DNA of 14,433 nucleotides, taken from the NCBI GenBank assembly GCA_002481295.1, contig DLDU01000018.1:1-14433 (forward strand), in the 5' to 3' direction. Under the pieces are notes generated by a model that saw only the letters and a list, made by a program, of their open reading frames with translations, was not told where the DNA came from and did not search any database. The stretch is from Prevotella sp. UBA7764. GTDB lineage: Bacteria > Bacteroidota > Bacteroidia > Bacteroidales > Bacteroidaceae. Both the position numbers and the translations under genes were made by a program. Shown here in pieces: positions 14,419 through 14,433 of this stretch (the stretch's first letter is position 1; each line of letters begins with the position of its first letter).

Positions 14419-14433
14419 ATGCCAGGATTAATT
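14419..14433 (+). CDS. rplC: 50S ribosomal protein L3, first five codons only
   Basis: ATG at 14419 begins Met-Pro-Gly-Leu-Ile, the usual start of Bacteroidetes L3, and the position directly after rpsJ is where rplC belongs. The rest lies beyond the window. The 61-bp gap before it is AT-rich with no clear promoter, terminator or Shine-Dalgarno site. The call depends mainly on gene order because only 15 bases are visible. Confidence 0.8.

Overview
The window looks like a chromosomal segment from a Bacteroidales bacterium, most likely Prevotellaceae-like. Four things point there: promoters of the Bacteroidetes type (TAnnTTTG, twice with a clear TTG/TTTG box 20 bp upstream), starts preceded by AT-rich sequence instead of Shine-Dalgarno sites, a fimbrillin-like protein, and the gene order rpsL-rpsG-fusA-rpsJ-rplC with no tuf after fusA. 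The genus is inferred from general protein character, not from a database comparison.

Left part (1-1245): the 3' portion of a fimbrillin-family surface protein gene. It runs off the left edge and is interrupted by an apparent one-base deletion near 331-334. A series of hairpins follows, the last a strong terminator.

Middle part (1246-9868): a small carbohydrate-catabolism locus. On the minus strand lie a GH127/DUF1680 enzyme (3781-6300) and, downstream of it, a GH35 beta-galactosidase (1246-3633) with its own promoter and an unusual repeat cluster just upstream of that promoter. Divergently, on the plus strand, lie a GH3 lipoprotein glycosidase (6605-8947) and a cytoplasmic proline iminopeptidase-family hydrolase (8984-9868). 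The three glycosidases carry export signals and probably trim oligosaccharides in the periplasm, while the peptidase would act inside the cell. Beta-L-arabinofuranosidase, beta-galactosidase and proline iminopeptidase together suggest, as a hypothesis, the use of hydroxyproline-rich plant glycoproteins. No SusC/SusD pair or regulator gene is in the window.

Boundary (9869-10156): a nested AT-rich tandem repeat, then a near-ideal promoter.

Right part (10157-14433): a DUF3467 gene with its own promoter and terminator, then the str/S10 ribosomal operon: rpsL (S12), rpsG (S7), fusA (EF-G), rpsJ (S10) and the first five codons of rplC (L3). Two gaps in this operon, rpsL-rpsG and fusA-rpsJ, hold strong hairpins without terminator U-tracts; these are candidates for translational feedback or mRNA processing sites.

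No tRNA, rRNA, CRISPR array, insertion sequence or phage gene was seen. I found no wholly new system. The least explained elements are the repeat cluster before the GH35 gene, the nested repeat after the peptidase gene, and the structured ribosomal intercistronic regions.
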